From positions 62,001-126,000 of the forward strand of contig CP087217.1 of NCBI GenBank assembly GCA_020912385.1: a stretch of DNA of 64,000 bases, written 5' to 3'. The position numbers and the translations under genes are program-made. The notes under the pieces were generated by a model. That model saw nothing but the letters and a program-made list of their open reading frames with translations, was not told the origin of the DNA and made no database searches. Numbering within the stretch: the first letter of the stretch is position 1; every line of letters starts with the position of its first letter. Below, piece after piece: positions 30,504 to 40,930 of this stretch. Origin of the DNA: Neofusicoccum parvum (Eukaryota; Ascomycota; Dothideomycetes; Botryosphaeriales; Botryosphaeriaceae).

Positions 30504-33147
30504 ATGGCGGAATCGAACAGATATTTCTTCTTTATCTCTGAATACCGCTTGCTTACTTGTAAGAGCTGTAAGCATGCCGTTTGCCTCAACCAGGTCCGGA
30601 CTCACCTACGGGGCAAGTACCATGAGTTAGGCCCAAAAGAGACGGCTACGGCCTTAGCCGACGTACAACAAAAATGGAGAGATCTAATCAAGAACGCGTA
30701 CGAGTTGGTAATTCCAACATACGTAAATCGTCCTATCGCCCAGTTACCGCTATATAAGGACGGTCTACAATGCACGCTTAAGCCGCAGCAGTGCTCTTAT
30801 ATCTGTCGAAATCTAGCGGCGCTAAAGAAGCATTGGCGTGAGGTGCACCATTGGTCTCTCAGCACCTCAGGGGGATCTGGAAAGCAAAAGGAGGAACGGG
30901 TCCAGACCCGTCTACAGATCGGAAGGAAAGAAGTGTACTGCCAAAGATTTTTCACACATAGCCATGGCTCGCAGTTCTTTCAGGTTGGCCAGGTTCGCCA
31001 GGACGACGAAACCAAGGATGAAAGCACCAGCCCGTTAAGCGTCAGCCAGGAAAGCGACCTTATTAGGGAGCTAGTAAAGAAAGACCTCGTAGAGCGCGAC
31101 CGCGAGCTCTCCCAAGCACAATACATCTACCGCGACCAAACCACCAAGACCGAAGTCTCTCCCTGGCTAGAGATGACTCGCTGGCCATCCCTCTTCAACG
31201 GCCTCGATCTTTCCAACGTCTCTCCACTTGCCCACGCGGCAGACCCGGCAACAGAGCCCCTACTAGTCCTACTATCCCAGAGCCTGGACCGCCTCGTTGA
31301 GCGCGCATACGAGTCTATCTGCGAGGACAAGATCAGCGTGTTCGACCAGGCCCACATCAACAGCTTTATAGCCGGCGAGCCCTCGGGCACGGAGCGGCTA
31401 CTCATGATCAAGCTACAGAAGAACACTTTCCGGAGCTATAAGCATCTGTGGAAGCGCCTTCTCTGCTTTACCTGCCGGACGAGCCGGGTGGACCAGCTAA
31501 TTCAACTTGCACACCGGTTCACTCCTTCTCAGTTGTCCTATATTGAGGCTATACTGTCACTATCTAGTGACCTGCGGGCTCTTATCTCGGACAGTAGCAG
31601 CAGCGGTATTTCCGGCGAAGTAGCGAGCGCTCAGAAGCAGGTAGAGGCCGCTCTAGATAGGGCATGCCTCCTCCTCTGTATCTCCCTTCTAGACCACAAT
31701 ATTAGGGGCAGCTATTTTGAAAGCCCGGTGCTTAGCTTCCTCGCCGTCCTCGGTATTGACGAGAAAAAGGATTGCGGCTTCCATAGGCCGCTCACATACT
31801 CGCCCCAGATATCCAAATTCATCAAGATCGCACAGATGCTCGTTATCGAGCGGGCCGTACTTGCTGTAGATGAAGGGGCTATTGAATACCCCTCTGACTT
31901 GCTCGACGAGATGAGACAGCGCTTTATGGTCCGAGGGTCTCGCTCAGCTTTCGACTGGGTATGCAGGCTCCGCGCCTACGCAAAGAAGGTGGTGAGCAAT
32001 ACTACGGTTACTGGCCATATCATCTGGTCAGACGATATCAGCACAGTGACCTACAAGCAGGCGACCGTTAGCATGGAGCAGCTTAAGTCCTTTATCAGCC
32101 TTGAGATGGGTCTGGCCCAACAGGAGCTACGAGATCTACTTCTAATCCATCTAGAGGAGAAGCATGAAGAGGTTGTACCTGCTCTCGTCCTTCACCGTCT
32201 ACAGGACGACCATAGCAATGGTCAAAATGGTTGGAGTTTCCTTAAGGACGCTAGAAATGCGGCCCAGTTTGAACTACCTGGTGGAAGTGGAAACTGGCTG
32301 ATCAACCGTGTACTCGACAATGACTGGCTCCGGGATGAGCTCGTGTCTCTTGGAAAAAAGAGGGAGCTGCGTTGGAAGAAACCGGCTGTAAGCCAGTACC
32401 TCGCTAAGGTCGACCGCTTTCTTGAGCGCCTACTGCTTCTGGTCCACTTGACGTCCGGACAACCCGCACGTAGTACTGAACTAGTAAGCCTACAGCATTA
32501 TAACACCCGGTAGGGCCACTACTGGAGTATTTTCATTGAGAATGGCCTCGTCGGCACGGTTACGTTCTACTATAAGGGATACAACGTTACTAGCTCAACG
32601 AAGATTATCCACCGATATCTCCCGAGGGAGGTTAGCGAGTTGCTAGTGTATTACCTCTGGCTAGTCCTGCTATTCTGGCAGAAACTCGAGACCTTGGCTT
32701 TTCAACGGCTAGAACAATCGTCATCCTTTCTGTGGCCGAAGGGAGCTGGCGGCTGGGATAGTAGTAGGCTAGGAGCTGTTCTGGCAAGGGAAACGAGCAT
32801 GCATCTAGGCACGACGCTTAACATCATGACGTACAGGCATATTGCTATTGCAATCTCACGCCAGCATCTGAAATGTGGGGGTTTTTAAACGGGACTATGG
32901 AATGGACAAGAAGCTAGCAGATGAGCAGGCAACTCACGGCTCTTGGATTGCGGGCACAGTGTACGCGAGAGGTCTCCAGGAGGCGCCTGGACATGTGGAG
33001 GCACGAAGAATAGAATACCGGGCTACTAGTCGGGAGTGGCACAGTTTTCTTGGGTTTCGGGTGTATCTTGGGGCTCGGAAGCGCCCGCTAATAGAAGATC
33101 AAAGCCTAGGAGACGGAGCATCAAAGAGGGCCTACTTAGGATGGTAA
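30504..33147 (+). pseudogene. OrsD-like zinc-finger protein with tyrosine-recombinase-like C-terminus, two disabling changes
   Basis: The frame runs 30504-32513 (669 codons), hits TAG after HYNTR, continues in frame to about 32885, and needs one T fewer in a T-run (32881-32885) to rejoin the last part to 33147. Total about 880 codons. The N-terminus has two C2H2-like sites (C19, C22, H34, H40; and about residues 90-115, CSYICRNLAALKKHWREVHH), like fungal OrsD (PF12013) proteins. The C-terminus shows TSGQPARSTELVSL (Arg, 32469), TFYYKGYN (Lys, 32574), TYRHIAIAISR (His 32838, Arg 32859) and THGSWIAGTVYARG (Tyr, 32962): the order and rough spacing of tyrosine recombinases. Inference: a DNA-cutting and joining enzyme of a mobile element or of telomere-associated repeats. 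No adjacent helicase is seen. The solo LTR ends 8 bp before the ATG, so the promoter is displaced by 10 kb. Confidence 0.65.
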
Positions 33148-34101
33148 ACTGTTTTCTTTTAGGATTGTGTTATTTTTCTTTTTCCTAATCGGGTTTCATA
33201 GGTGTCTACTTTATAGAGGCGTATAGGTCTAATTAAGCGATTATAGAAGACGAAAAAGAAAAGAAGTAGTGAGGAGAGATGGCGGCAGGTAAAAAGGCAA
33301 GCGGTTTGGCCCCGCCCCGAAGGGCGAGGCCAAGTCTAGCCAGGCATCAACTCTTTAGCCTCCCGCAACCAATGTGGGGGTTACTCGATGACACCTGGCC
33401 AGAGAATTACAACACGGATAACGCGGTCCGAGGGACCTCACCGTGCCGGGCAACCCTGCTCCCACCAAGACGACCAGAGGTCGACTGGGCGGCCCTCAAT
33501 AGACGCACTGGTCGGGGACCAGCAGTAGGCAATCAGTCCCCGAATCACCGGGAACAACCATCCTGTGCCGACCCGAGGGTCGACAGGCGCCGTCAGCCAA
33601 GCTGTTTTCCGACTGCACCAGGCAGCCGTTTTGATAAAATAGAGTTGGAGTTCTGAGTATATAGAGTAAACAATACTGGTTAACGTGGTCGAATCAGGCT
33701 GAAATTCGGATATGTGATGGAGGGGGAAAAGACGGACATTTTGACCTACTTTTCGCATTTTTCCGCGCGTCGGGCGAGGAGTTATTCAATTTCGAAGATT
33801 TAGACGGCGCGGAGCGGGCAGGAATCGAACTCGTGACCTTTGGATAAGAATCCTGCGAGGAAAGCGGGCGTGGAAAGGGGGGAAAAGAGAAGGGAGGGGA
33901 GGGGAGGAGGCCCTTTTATAGCTATCTACTCACTCTTCAACCGTGCACGCGCTAAGCTAAATTGATTTAGATTCGCTTTAGAGCGCTAAAGAGAAGCGTC
34001 TAATAGGATAATAAAGAAAATTTTAAAGAGTATATAGATTATTATAACTAATAGTACTAACGTATTAGATAAGTAGTTAAAAGAAATAGATAAGTGAAAG
34101 A
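33148..34101. other. Gene-free stretch, partly AT-rich
   Basis: A 125-codon frame at 33279-33656 is proline/arginine-rich and has no known domain. Around 33800-33850 (minus strand) lies a sequence resembling the 3' half of a tRNA, including AGTTCGATTCC, but without a matching stem or a 5' half. A purine-rich run follows (33870-33915), then an AT-rich stretch to 34100 that looks RIP-affected. Confidence 0.45.
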
Positions 34102-34116
34102 GATAGCTTAATGTTA

Positions 34117-34563
34117 GATAGATAGATAGATAAATTCATTTCTTCCCGATATAGCTCCCTTACGGGTCCATGCGGGGTTGGCTATCTGTAGTTATTTTAC
34201 ACGAGGGGGAAAACCTTTTCGCCTGGCAAAAACCCCTCCTCTCGATCTGGGCATGATGTCTAATTCTGGTTCTGTTTTCCCTTCTTACCGGTAGCGGCTG
34301 CTGTGGCAGCCCTACATTCACCTACTAGCCCTATCCCTTCAGTCCTTATCCTCGTAGTTGTCCGGGTCCGAGTAGTCCTGGTGGTCCTCCTGGTTCCTCT
34401 TCCTGGCTGTCCTCCTGGATTAATTCCCTGGCCAGGCTAAACTGCTTGAGCAGCCCTAGGCGTAAGAACCAGTCTGTTGCTGCTTTGACTCCCTTTTTTG
34501 TAGAGAGAAGGGAGCGGTAGTCTGTAGTTTCCGCCTTTTGGAGCATCTGTGCCCTACCCTGTT
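34117..34563 (-). mobile_element. 5'-truncated LINE end (LINE-D), 447 bp
   Basis: It is flanked by a 15-bp duplication GATAGCTTAATGTTA (34102-34116 and 34564-34578). The tail is a GATA repeat beside AAATTCATT. It contains the 3' UTR and the last 66 codons of the same LINE family as LINE-C (34546-34346, MLQKAETTDYRSLLS onward). The right-hand duplication overlaps the first five bases of the LTR at 34574, so the LINE inserted exactly across that LTR's edge. Confidence 0.88.
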
Positions 34564-34573
34564 GATAGCTTAA

Positions 34574-35052
34574 TGTTACGGCGCAGCCTTCACAGCAACA
34601 GGATAAGGAAGAAAGTGGGGAGCGCCGTCGTGGCGCGGAAGAGGATCCACGCAGTCACGGGATTCACGTGACGCCAAGAAGCTGCTCTCGCTACTCTCTA
34701 TGCACGGGCCCCAGAGGACAGAGCAGCAGGAGCAATGCCAGATGCTCTGCCTGCTCTACTACAGACCGCCCACCGGAGGAACAGAGCATACAGAGCAAAG
34801 TACCAGATTGATAGAACTCTCCTACGTATATAAACCACGCTCACTAGCATAGCTTTGACCTTCGTGGTCAACTTCTTCAATAATCAATCTACACCATTGA
34901 TTAGTAACACGGCCTTCGCACGCAGTGCTCCGTCACGAGTATTCGTTCATACCTGTTCTCTCCCCCTACCTTGTACCCACTCAAGGTAAACCCTACACGG
35001 CTTACCACCCTCTTTGGTGTTTGATCCTTAGAGGCAGAGGCCCGCCGTTACA
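34574..35052 (-). mobile_element. LTR copy of the 445-bp family, 479 bp, minus orientation
   Basis: On the minus strand it begins TGTAACGGCGGG, includes AAGAGGGTGGTAAGCC, TTTACCTTGAGTGGG and GTTGACCACGAAGG, and ends GCGCCGTAACA. The first 250 bp match the pieces at 20004-20075 and 26611-26760; the second half is more diverged. The 5-bp flanks (CTTAA and CAAAT) do not match, so no target duplication is left. That may reflect recombination between copies. Confidence 0.8.
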
Positions 35053-36165
35053 CAAATATAGCCTGACCAATCTAGCCTTTTTAGCCGTCAAACAGTGGCC
35101 ACGCGGGACCACTCCTCCAACGCCCCAAATGGTGCACTTCCGAATATTTCGTCAATGGTTTTCCTCGTCCAGAATGGTGATTTTAGCATTGACGACTTGA
35201 ACATTACTTCAACGTAAACATCATTACACTTCATCGACATTGCCTAGACAAGGTCTTGAATATCAGGTGGTCGGTCCGTCGTCTTGGTAATCTGGCGTTG
35301 GGTGGAAGCTTCAACAAATTTGTGCTATCCGAAAGCTCCAGTTGAACTGTGTTACTAGTCAATCATCGTGGGCCAGTTTTCCATTGTCTCTTCATGGTCT
35401 TTGCTGTGGCTGGCTCTTGCCGTCTGCTTAACCGGTAGGACTGGGCAAGATGAACGAGAGCCCGACAATCTTGGAGGTGTTTCTAGGGCTGTTCAATTTA
35501 CTGGAAGATAAGAAACTTCGAATCTATGCCGGGGGGAAACAAAGACCGGTCGAAAATTTTCGTAACCAATGTTTGAGAGGCAGAACAGAGTTTTCATGAG
35601 ATCGCCGGCTTTCCCATCAGGTCATGTTTCACACGCGTGACAATTGCCTTCCGACTTCTCAGCTGCGTGGACTGTCATGGGGTCTGTCGACATTTTCTGG
35701 CAGCAGGGAAGTGTGGTGGGCTCCACTGATAAGACTGTGGAAGAGAGAAGCGGGAGTGACGCAGCCCCCGCAGATTCAGCCCCCAAAAGCTACGACAAAT
35801 TAGGCTTCACACTGCAGCTGAACGCGCGCAATGTTCCCAATCAGACGACAATAAATCTGTGTTACATGACTTTGGGGTGGAAACTCAAGTACGTCACTCC
35901 TCTTGGCCAATCACCACCCTTGCATCATGTGCTTATCCAGGGACCACGAAATTGCTGTAGATCCGTGCTACTTTTGCATACTTCATCAAATTCATTCCAA
36001 ATAAGTGAAGGTAGATGACCGTCAAAGACTGGAGGCTGGGTAGAAACCCGCCGAGCTATGACAAACGCCCCAAATACTCTCATACACCAATTTTCTTCGG
36101 TATCCAAGGCTCAACACCGCATCAAAACACCACCTGAGAATTCATCCGTTCTGTCGCAATTAAAG
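35053..36165. other. Gene-free stretch upstream of the haloperoxidase 3' end
   Basis: I see no domain here. A 124-codon plus-strand frame at 35644-36018 begins MPSDFSAAW and is low in recognisable motifs. It is not called as a gene. Confidence 0.45.
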
Positions 36166-37478
36166 TCAAGGCGTGGGATGGTACTTCGCACCCGGGAATT
36201 GATTGAACAAGCCCTGGTTGTACTGCTCCAGCTGCGGACAAGCCAGGTCGGCGAGCACCGGGCTGACAGCCGAGTTGAGCAGATCCAGCGCCGGAGCGAG
36301 GTCGCTCAGCACCCCGTTCAGGATGTCGGGCAGGCCGGCCTGGGCGGCCTGCAGGAAGAAGCACCCGAGGTTGTTCCCCTCGAGCAGCGTGTCGGCGTTG
36401 TAGACGCCGCCGGTCAGGTCGCCCACGTCGACGCCGACGAAGCTGTTCGGCGTGCCCGTGTTGCCGCCGAACTTGATGGTGCTGGGGTCGCGCACGAACC
36501 CGATGGCCAGGTCGGCGACAACCGATACGAGGCTGTACTGGTTGCTGGACGGCCGCCTGTACCATTCCTCGGGGATGCGCTCGTAGCCCGGTGTGTACTG
36601 GAAGTTGCCCGACTCTCCAGTCACGGAGAAGAACTGCTTCAGCTGGCTGCCGTCGAGGTAGCCGTTGGGCTCTTCGGCGGAGTGGTTGGACATGAAATTG
36701 AGGACGAAGTTGTACGCGGCAGGCACAACGAGGGCGGAGAAGGGTGCGTAGAAGAGGTAGGGGTTGGTCGCGATGGACTCTTGCTGGGTTCGTGCGTACT
36801 GCCCCCGGAAGCCGTCGAGCGTGTAGCGGTCATTGACAGCAGTGTCGTAGAGTTGCTGGAATTTGGAGACGATCATTGTAGATGCGTCGCCGTTGTTGAG
36901 GTATGCATCCGCGCGGGTGGCGGACGAGTCTCCCTCGTAGTTGTTGTGGGAGTAGGAGATGCCTTGCGGGTCGCCTCCGAGAACGCCGTTGATGAGCGTG
37001 GGGGGGAAGGGGCCTCCGATAGACCAGCTGAGCGATCCAATGTCGCCGTCGATCACAACGGCGTATGCCGCCAGGAAGAGAGCGAGGTCTGGAGACATTC
37101 CGTAGGCTGCGCCAAGGCCGTCGATGGCTTCTTTGTGTCAGCAAGCTTCGTGTGCTTCACTTGGGACTGCTTACTCTGTTGAATAGTAGCTACTCCGCTG
37201 TGCGGAAGGTAGCCGTGGTTGGCCGCGGCATTGAGACCAGGGCAAGGGCCACGGAGGTCTGTCTTCGAGGGCGCAACAAACTCATATTCTCCGGAAACAC
37301 TGACGAACTGTTCTGCCTCATCGAATGTTGTGCACGGGATGGGGCCGCAATTGCCCTCCGACAGACTGTCTTGCCTGGCCTGAAGGTGGTTGAGGAAGGC
37401 ACCGTCCCCCAGAGAGCGGAGATGCGGGAAGCCCGAGACGAGTGGGTAGGAGATGAGAGAGAGGGCGAGGGTCTTCAT
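36166..37478 (-). CDS. Heme-thiolate haloperoxidase (chloroperoxidase family), secreted
   Basis: Two exons, 37478-37175 and 37130-36166, with a 44-nt intron (donor gtaagc), giving 422 aa. The first about 20 residues (MKTLALSLISYPLVSGF) form a signal peptide. The proximal heme motif GPCPGLNAAANHGYLPHSG carries the axial Cys ligand (PCP) typical of Peroxidase_2 enzymes. Downstream are SIGGPFPPTL, GISYSHNNYEGDSSATRADAYL (with the EGD-type distal acid and Ser) and an Asn-rich C-terminal half. Relatives are chloroperoxidase and unspecific peroxygenases, which use hydrogen peroxide to halogenate or oxygenate organic substrates. Catalysis should be extracellular. The P450 and MFS genes beyond 39 kb suggest an oxidative neighbourhood, but no pathway can be named. 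Confidence 0.9.
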
Positions 37479-39243
37479 TTTGGCAGTGTTGAGAATGAAC
37501 AGAAGAATGCGGAGATTCCGACCGAGAAAGCAGTGCTCTGATTTATATCTGCTTATCCGCGTTCTCGGAGGCCTACCTCGGACCCCAGGAGCCCAAAAGC
37601 GGGCGTTCAATAGAGATCGTCGTCGCCATCTACCTGGTCCCTCGTGTGACCCAGCTGTCACGATCTGCCCTAGCCGCCTTGAAGGGTGGATCCCGGGCGC
37701 CCATGTGTAATGGACGTAAAGTGATTGGTGGAGATTGCGTGCGTGAACCATGGCCGTTCACCTCGATGTTATATCCGATGGTCATTCCCGCCATTCACCA
37801 GACCCGTGCGGGAACGGTGCTGGACATCCGTTCGAAGTTTGCAGCTTGTAGTCGTTCGGTTCCGCGGGTCTTGCTCCCAAAAGAACCACGCCACAACGCT
37901 CGTTTCCCCGCGCGTGCCCTCTTGCGCATCGTTGAAATGCTCCCGATGTGTCCCAGCGACAACTGCAAAACCCGAGACCGCTGCGTACTCGCCAAGATAC
38001 GTGCAGATCCCAACTTCCACGTTTGGACCAAAGCTGAACTAGTGGCGTGGAAGCTCCCGCCTCATGCCGGTCAGTTGCCAGAAACAGCATGGACATCCCC
38101 GCATCCCCGCATTGTGGCGCTCAGCATAGACTTCGCTAGACCCCGTTCCACCGTACGCTAGGTTGAAGAGGTGTGTGGGTTCCCTTTCAGAGATGATGAT
38201 TATAACCGTATTTTCATGCTTAGTTTCCCAAGGCGCACACTAAGTCTTCGGGAGAGAGACTATCCGTCATAATGCCCAATCTTCCGGTCAGAAATTTCGC
38301 ACAGCATACGTGTCAGCCCTGCTTTCATTGGATAAATGTCTCAGCCACCTGCGTAGGGTGACTGCCATTGCCACGTGAGGAGACGGGAAGGGGGAAAGCA
38401 ACGCGCCTGTCCCAAACTTGACGAGCCTGGCTGGGACGTGTGGCGCATGAAGGTGGACGCGAAATATTTCATGTACAATTCCACACCAACTTTATGTTAT
38501 TCTTCCAGCTCTACGTAGTCCTGGTAACGCTAGGAATGATTTTTTGAGGTTTTGAGCGTGCGAGACAATTGAGCGTGGAAGCTAGCCAATCAGAATCCCC
38601 GCACGCCGCAGCGACCCGACGAGTAATACAAGTATGCCCACTCCACCGACAGCCATGGCTAGAGCTGTAGACTTCCTTCGTGCATTTTAATGGGGTTTCA
38701 AGTAGAATTTAAGTTCGGATGTCTTATAGCTCAGCAAAAGTCACATGTTTAACGTGCCTAGCTGAGTCGAGAGGCCTTAAGTATGCCCGGTGAGAACCCC
38801 TAATTTTGTCCACACTGGTCAAGCTACCCTAGGGAAATGCCTAAACCAGCTATGAGAAAAAGCTAGTATCATCCCTTTTACTTCTCAAGCTTTTCGCATT
38901 TATCTTACCTTTAGTCACATGCATCTATTCTATTGTAAACCTAATATCGTTGTACTAAACTGCGGGATAAGGGGATGAGAGATACATGTGGTAGGTAGAT
39001 ATCAAGTTGAATAGCGGCATCTTTGCGAAGGATCGCTTCTACAGCTGAGCATAAGAATTCTATAAATTTGAAATAAATATGTACCCGACTGTAGAGATCG
39101 AGTCTTGCTGTACGTTCCAGGTTTGCCCTAGTATCAGGTGGGACATGCACGAAATCAATTTCTCCTTTCCAGATAAGCGGTCCAATTTGCACTGGAAAAT
39201 GCAACGCTGGCAGTATGTGAGGGCTTCATCACTTTATGCATCC
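37479..39243. other. Upstream region of the haloperoxidase, no gene supported
   Basis: This 1.76-kb stretch separates two minus-strand genes and should hold the haloperoxidase promoter near 37500-37800. Plus- and minus-strand frames of 60-170 codons at 37646-38161 and nearby overlap in several phases and show no domain. From 38650 to 39100 the sequence turns AT-rich. Confidence 0.5.
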
Positions 39244-40930
39244 TCAAGCGGCCCTCTCCTTAATTTTGACAAACATGTCCGCCTGGTAAGAGAACCACTG
39301 AGACCTCGTCACCCACGGCCTGTCCTTGTTCACAAGCTCGACGTCGAACTGGTGCAAAAGCTGCGCGATGAACTTGTGTATCTCCACGAGCGCCAGGTTC
39401 TTGCCCACGCACGTGCGCGAGCCGTAGCCAAACTACATCACACGCCAGTCAGCACCGACTCTCTCAAAGCAGGAAGGGAGGGAAACACTCACCGTCGTGT
39501 CGAACTTGTTCATGTCCCTCAGTGTCGCCTCGTCCGACCCCTCGCCCAGGATCCACCTCTCGGGCCTCCACGCATCCGCGTCCTCGCCGAACACCTCGGG
39601 GCAGCGGTTCTGGGTCAGCGGGCTGATGCTCACGGTGGCGCCGGGGGGCACGTAGTAGCCGCGCACGCTGACGCCCTGCGGGGGGGCCTCGCGCGGCAGC
39701 TGCCACAGGATGCTGGGGTGCAGGCGCAGGGCCTCGCGGACGCAGGCGTTCAGGAAGGGCAGGGCGCCGGCGACGTCGTAGGGGATGCCGCCGGCGCCGG
39801 GGGCGTCGGACAGGCCGCGGGCGGCGTAGGCGGCGTCGACCTCGCGCTGCACGCGGGCGTAGGCGTCGGCGTGCAGCAGCAGCTGGCCCAGCACCGAGCG
39901 GATGCCGATCGACGTCGTGTCGGCGCCGGCGCCGATGATGTTGCCGCCCTCGACCAGCACGCCGCGGTCGCCGGCCGGCCGCCCGTCCGGGTCCTTCATC
40001 GCGATGAAGTGGTCCAGCATGTCGCCCTTGGCGCCGTCCTTCGGCGGGCCCCGGGCGCGGCGCGCGGCCAGCTGGTCGGCGAGCCAGGTGTTGAAGTGGG
40101 TGAAGGCGCCCTTGCCGCCGAAGCTGCTGACAAGGAACTGGGTGAGCGGGTTGAAGAGCAGCTTCGACTGGCCCGGCAGGTAGCCCATGTTGGAGGCCCA
40201 GAAGAAGCCGTTGTGCACGGCGGCGATGATGCCGTTCGGGTCGGCGCCGGCCTCGACGAAGCCAATGGGGCCGCCCAGGGCGAGCTTGCCGACCACGTCG
40301 AAGGCGAAGTAGTTGGCCCAGTGGCACAGGTCGATGGTTTCGTTGCGGCGGGCGAAGTCGCCGAAGCGGGACCAGAGCACGTCGGCGACCTCCTGGATCT
40401 GCGGCTCCATCGAGAGGATCGCCGTCATGGAGTAGGTTGCTGCGACGCGCTTGCGGAGGAACGAGTGCTCGCGCGGGTCGGTCGAGTTGAAGAACGAGTT
40501 GTCTTGGTTGGGTATTTGCCAGGTGTCGTACCAGCCGGTCTGCCGTGCGATATCACAGTCAGTGGAATGGGGTGGGCCCCGAAGAGGTCAGGGTCTATCT
40601 TGCCTTCTTCGTTCCTTTGATGTGGCCGTACACTGCCACGAGGGCGTCCTTATCCATGAAGCTCACTTCATTGGGGGCGAGGCGGACGACTGGTCCATAC
40701 TTGTGGTGCAAGTCCAGGATGTCTTGGTGCCAGTTTCCGAGAAAGTAGCGTCGGGTCCGCCACAGCTCCGTGAAACTTGCGACGAAGGGGCCTGGGATCT
40801 TGCGGAGGGGATGAAAGAATATGCGGTAGATGATGGTGCTGGCGACACAGGCAAGCAATGCAGTGAAGAAGACTGAGGGGCGGGCGTATTCAGCCACGAG
40901 GGCTGCGGCGGATTGAGCGTGAGGCTCCAT
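39244..40930 (-). CDS. Cytochrome P450 monooxygenase with a GC-AG first intron
   Basis: Exons 40930-40604, 40539-39493 and 39432-39244 give 520 aa. Intron 1 (64 nt) has a GC donor (AAG/gcaaga) and a normal acceptor; without it a stop follows TKKAR at once. The N-terminus has a membrane anchor (about 18-36, SVFFTALLACVASTIIY) and the hinge FFHPLRKIPGPF. Helix I carries IGAGADTTS, helix K CVREALRLHP (ExxR), PERF region WRPERW, and the heme loop FGYGSRTCVGKN with the Cys ligand. The layout resembles pisatin demethylase-type and other fungal ER P450s, but no substrate can be assigned. A divergent MFS gene begins 1.39 kb away. Confidence 0.92.

Noticed and set aside
33800..33850. tRNA gene on the minus strand
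   Set aside because: Only a 3'-half-like piece with AGTTCGATTCC is present. The T-stem does not pair and no A box or 5' half exists, so at best it is a relic or SINE fragment. It could be an old integration target near the recombinase-like gene, but nothing shows that.
35644..36018. 124-codon ORF between the LTR and the haloperoxidase
   Set aside because: It has no domain, no splice support and unremarkable composition, so it was left as intergenic.
36058..37182. 374-codon plus-strand frame antisense to the haloperoxidase
   Set aside because: It mirrors the peroxidase frame, is Val/Glu/Arg-rich without domains, and the minus strand has the signal peptide and heme motif.
37646..38161. 171-codon plus-strand frame upstream of the haloperoxidase
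   Set aside because: Several overlapping frames on both strands have similar length here and no motif supports any.
39079..40620. 513-codon plus-strand frame over the P450 gene
   Set aside because: It is a GC-rich shadow of the P450 exon with low-complexity composition; all P450 motifs are on the minus strand.
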